Positions 62,064 through 64,000 of a stretch of DNA of 64,000 nucleotides are shown here, piece after piece. This DNA is from Anoplolepis gracilipes (Eukaryota > Arthropoda > Insecta > Hymenoptera > Formicidae). The notes under the pieces are model-generated. The model worked only from the letters and a program-made list of their open reading frames with translations, searched no databases and was not told the DNA's origin. Numbering within the stretch: the stretch's first letter is position 1; each line of letters starts with the position of its first letter. Location of the stretch: positions 21,974,001-22,038,000 of the forward strand of contig NC_132970.1 of NCBI RefSeq assembly GCF_047496725.1, read 5' to 3'. The translations under genes were made by a program, and so were the position numbers.

Positions 62064-62106
62064 TACACACATATATATATATACACACACACATATATAT
62101 ATATAT
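62064..62106. repeat. (CA)/(TA) compound microsatellite
   Basis: Alternating short CACA and TATA blocks. Confidence 0.9.
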
Positions 62107-62627
62107 TTTTTTTTCTTTTGACATATATAATGACCGCATCAATTCATGTCAAAATGATAAGGTCGTGAAAGAGAAACTTACATCACTTTTCTTCGATTAT
62201 AGTAACCTGACTCATAACTGAGTAACATTAAAATTTATTTTATTTATTGGAGATAATGTAAATATGTAATGCAATAAAATATAATAATAAAACACATTGG
62301 GATGCTTTGAAATATAAATATGTGTGTAGCAAATTACAAACAAAACTTTTTTACATAACATGCCAGACTGAATATAGCAAAGTTTCTGATGCATTTAGTA
62401 AATTCACTTTACTACTAACAAGCTATAAATCTGTTTTGTTGATAAAAACTTATTTATGCAACTTGCAAGAATCATGTGCATAAATTGTTTTTCTTCTAAC
62501 ATTGTAAGTAATAATAATTAATGTATATACTTTACGAATTTTTAAACTCAACACTGCATTAATAATTATACCTATATTACCTATGTAACTACTGTAATAA
62601 TAAACAATATATGTTTTCTTATATACA
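62107..62627. other. AT-rich spacer
   Basis: Nothing recognised. Confidence 0.55.
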
Positions 62628-62905
62628 GAGTATCCTGTAATTGCCGAAAAACTTTTTAATGGCAGATTCTTGAGATCATTTGGAGTCGATTTTTCCTCAG
62701 CAAAAATATGGAGAAACGTCATCATTTTTTGTCATTATATATCTTTGTAATTAAGCTTTAAATTAAAATTCTATTATAATAAACTCTATCTGAAATTAAC
62801 TGAAAAATGTAGTTTTGATAATCTTCTAACAAAAAGTTTAGTTTGCGAAAAGCGCCTTTTTTCAATCGTTTATAACTCGGAAATTATTAATGCCTCATTT
62901 TCGCT
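62628..62905. repeat. Probable dispersed repeat fragment
   Basis: Starts ACAGAGTATCCTGTAATTGC, continues with a GATTCTTGAGATCATTTGGA block and GATTTTTCCTCAGCAAAAAT, and ends near GAAAAGCGCCTTTTTTC and TTTATAACTCGGAAATTATT. This arrangement resembles repeats that begin TACAGGGTGTCCCGTAA and are common in hymenopteran genomes. That comparison is from memory. Class and exact ends are unknown. Confidence 0.4.
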
Positions 62906-63005
62906 GAATATTATATATTATTTATTACATATTATTTATTATATTATATATTATTTATTTATATATTATTATTATATTTATATTTATTTATATAAATATA
63001 TAAAA
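62906..63005. repeat. AT-only low-complexity minisatellite
   Basis: Reiterated TATTATATATTATTTAT-like units. Confidence 0.85.
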
Positions 63006-64000
63006 CAAGAGAAAAATCAATTATTAATGGTAATTCAATTTCTAAATTGAGTACAATTATATGTATTTACACATAAATAACAATTCTATTGCACATCATG
63101 TCAGAACGTGTCTGCAATTGTAGTTGACGATCACTGTGTTATTGTTACCTGACTATATATGGCATAACTGAAAAACGAGGCACATCCACACCATTGAATA
63201 TATTCAAACAACATTGCATATGTTTCAACTTGTAGCAATCAGCATTTAAATTAAGATGCGATAAACCAGTCAGTACAGTAACGAACTAGCACCAGTCCAG
63301 TTTATTTTAATTTATGAAATGAGTTGTGGATTGTTCGTATACATCGATTATATCGAATCATATCGTATATAAACTATAATAATGATATATATGTTTTTTA
63401 TATCTAATTCTTAACTGCTGGTGCCATTAAATAACAATTTTTAAAAGTTAATTCAGAAGATAAATAATTAAAATATTATCATCGATTTCGAAAATAATGT
63501 TGATAAAACTGGATTAATCAATAAGATATATAATTTCAAGCCAAAGCAAATTGAACTTTTTAATAATTTGTCACAATCTTTTTTTTTAATACCAACCAAA
63601 ATGAGAAAATTGATAAAATAATCACGTTTTCCTCACATATTATGACGTAATCACAATTTTGAAGACGTGTGTAAACGAACAGTTCTTCCTATCGATGTTT
63701 GCATACCACTTAAGACGCGATACCGAATTAATAATCGCGTTAGATTTGCCTTCGCGAGTTTCGAAAGAAAAGAGGGAATGTTCGCGGCAGTACAATTTGC
63801 TGATTGACGTCCTTACCATTAGCCGGCTTAAAATTATTTGTGATCGTTGGCGCGTTCGTTTGCTGACAAACACTTTTTCCCAATTTCGACGAGCGTTGTC
63901 GTCATCGTGGCACACTTGTTCAAACACGAGTTGGCGCGCATAAATAACATCATGGCGTAAATAACATTAACACGTGTGCCCTATGCGTGGGTGTCGAATT
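63006..64000. other. AT-rich spacer and right-end patch 63640-64000
   Basis: 63640-63950 is GC-richer. It has mutually overlapping 94-95 codon frames on both strands (63659-63943 plus, 63640-63927 minus). At most one could be real and neither is recognised. Confidence 0.4.

Noticed and set aside
63640..63943. 95- and 94-codon frames on opposite strands
   Set aside because: They overlap each other almost fully, with no recognised domains or splice evidence.
1..64000. CRISPR arrays, rRNA, operons, or a novel defence or secretion system
   Set aside because: No regularly spaced repeats, rRNA-like blocks or clustered ORFs occur. The window has the character of an insect intron and intergenic region.

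Overview
The window looks like a piece of an insect nuclear genome, most probably hymenopteran and possibly an ant. This is an inference from its texture. AT-rich stretches alternate every 0.5-1.5 kb with GC-richer islands that keep their CpG dinucleotides, long (CT)n, (CA)n, (TA)n and poly(A/T) tracts are common, and there are no long uninterrupted ORFs or operon-like gene packing. Nothing bacterial, viral, rRNA-like or CRISPR-like was seen.

Almost all of the window is non-coding. The only gene pieces I can support are two short minus-strand exons, both bounded by good splice sites and both of phase 0-0: 15880-16014 (135 nt, 45 codons) and 54352-54459 (108 nt, 36 codons). If they belong to one transcript, about 38.3 kb of intron lies between them, 1-15879 is the next intron, and 54460-64000 is upstream intron or 5' region. 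The downstream exon carries an in-frame ATG in a good context, followed by an acidic, low-complexity N-terminus of the kind seen in large regulatory proteins. I tentatively compare it with the N-terminus of FoxP transcription factors, but that rests on weak similarity from memory and needs a search.

Layout: 1-723 is AT-rich and ends in AATAAA plus an A20 tract that looks like the tail of a retrocopy. 723-6400 alternates GC islands (723-1640, 2100-2520, 4380-5050) with AT-rich DNA. 6.8-7.5 kb holds two diverged direct repeats about 550 bp apart. 7.9 and 13.6 kb hold strong hairpins. 15.4-15.6 kb is a probable tRNA-derived SINE just downstream of the coding exon. 21.0-22.4 kb is a cluster of decayed DNA transposons: a possible hAT-like end and two fold-back elements. 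22.6-35.7 kb and 37.7-41.0 kb are alternating islands and AT-rich DNA. 42.5-44.6 kb is the richest low-complexity block, with hexamer/triplet repeats and long pyrimidine runs. 47.2-53.9 kb is mixed, with a second weaker tRNA-like SINE candidate. 54.4 kb is the second exon. 55-64 kb is islands, (TA)n arrays and one probable dispersed repeat near 62.7 kb.

The non-repetitive islands may be regulatory DNA of one large developmental gene. This is inferred from base composition and context, not shown. I did not find a convincing undescribed biological system. The best leads are the near-perfect hairpin at 13561-13641, the fold-back pair at 21891-22390, the direct-repeat pair at 6799-7472, and the identity of the split gene.
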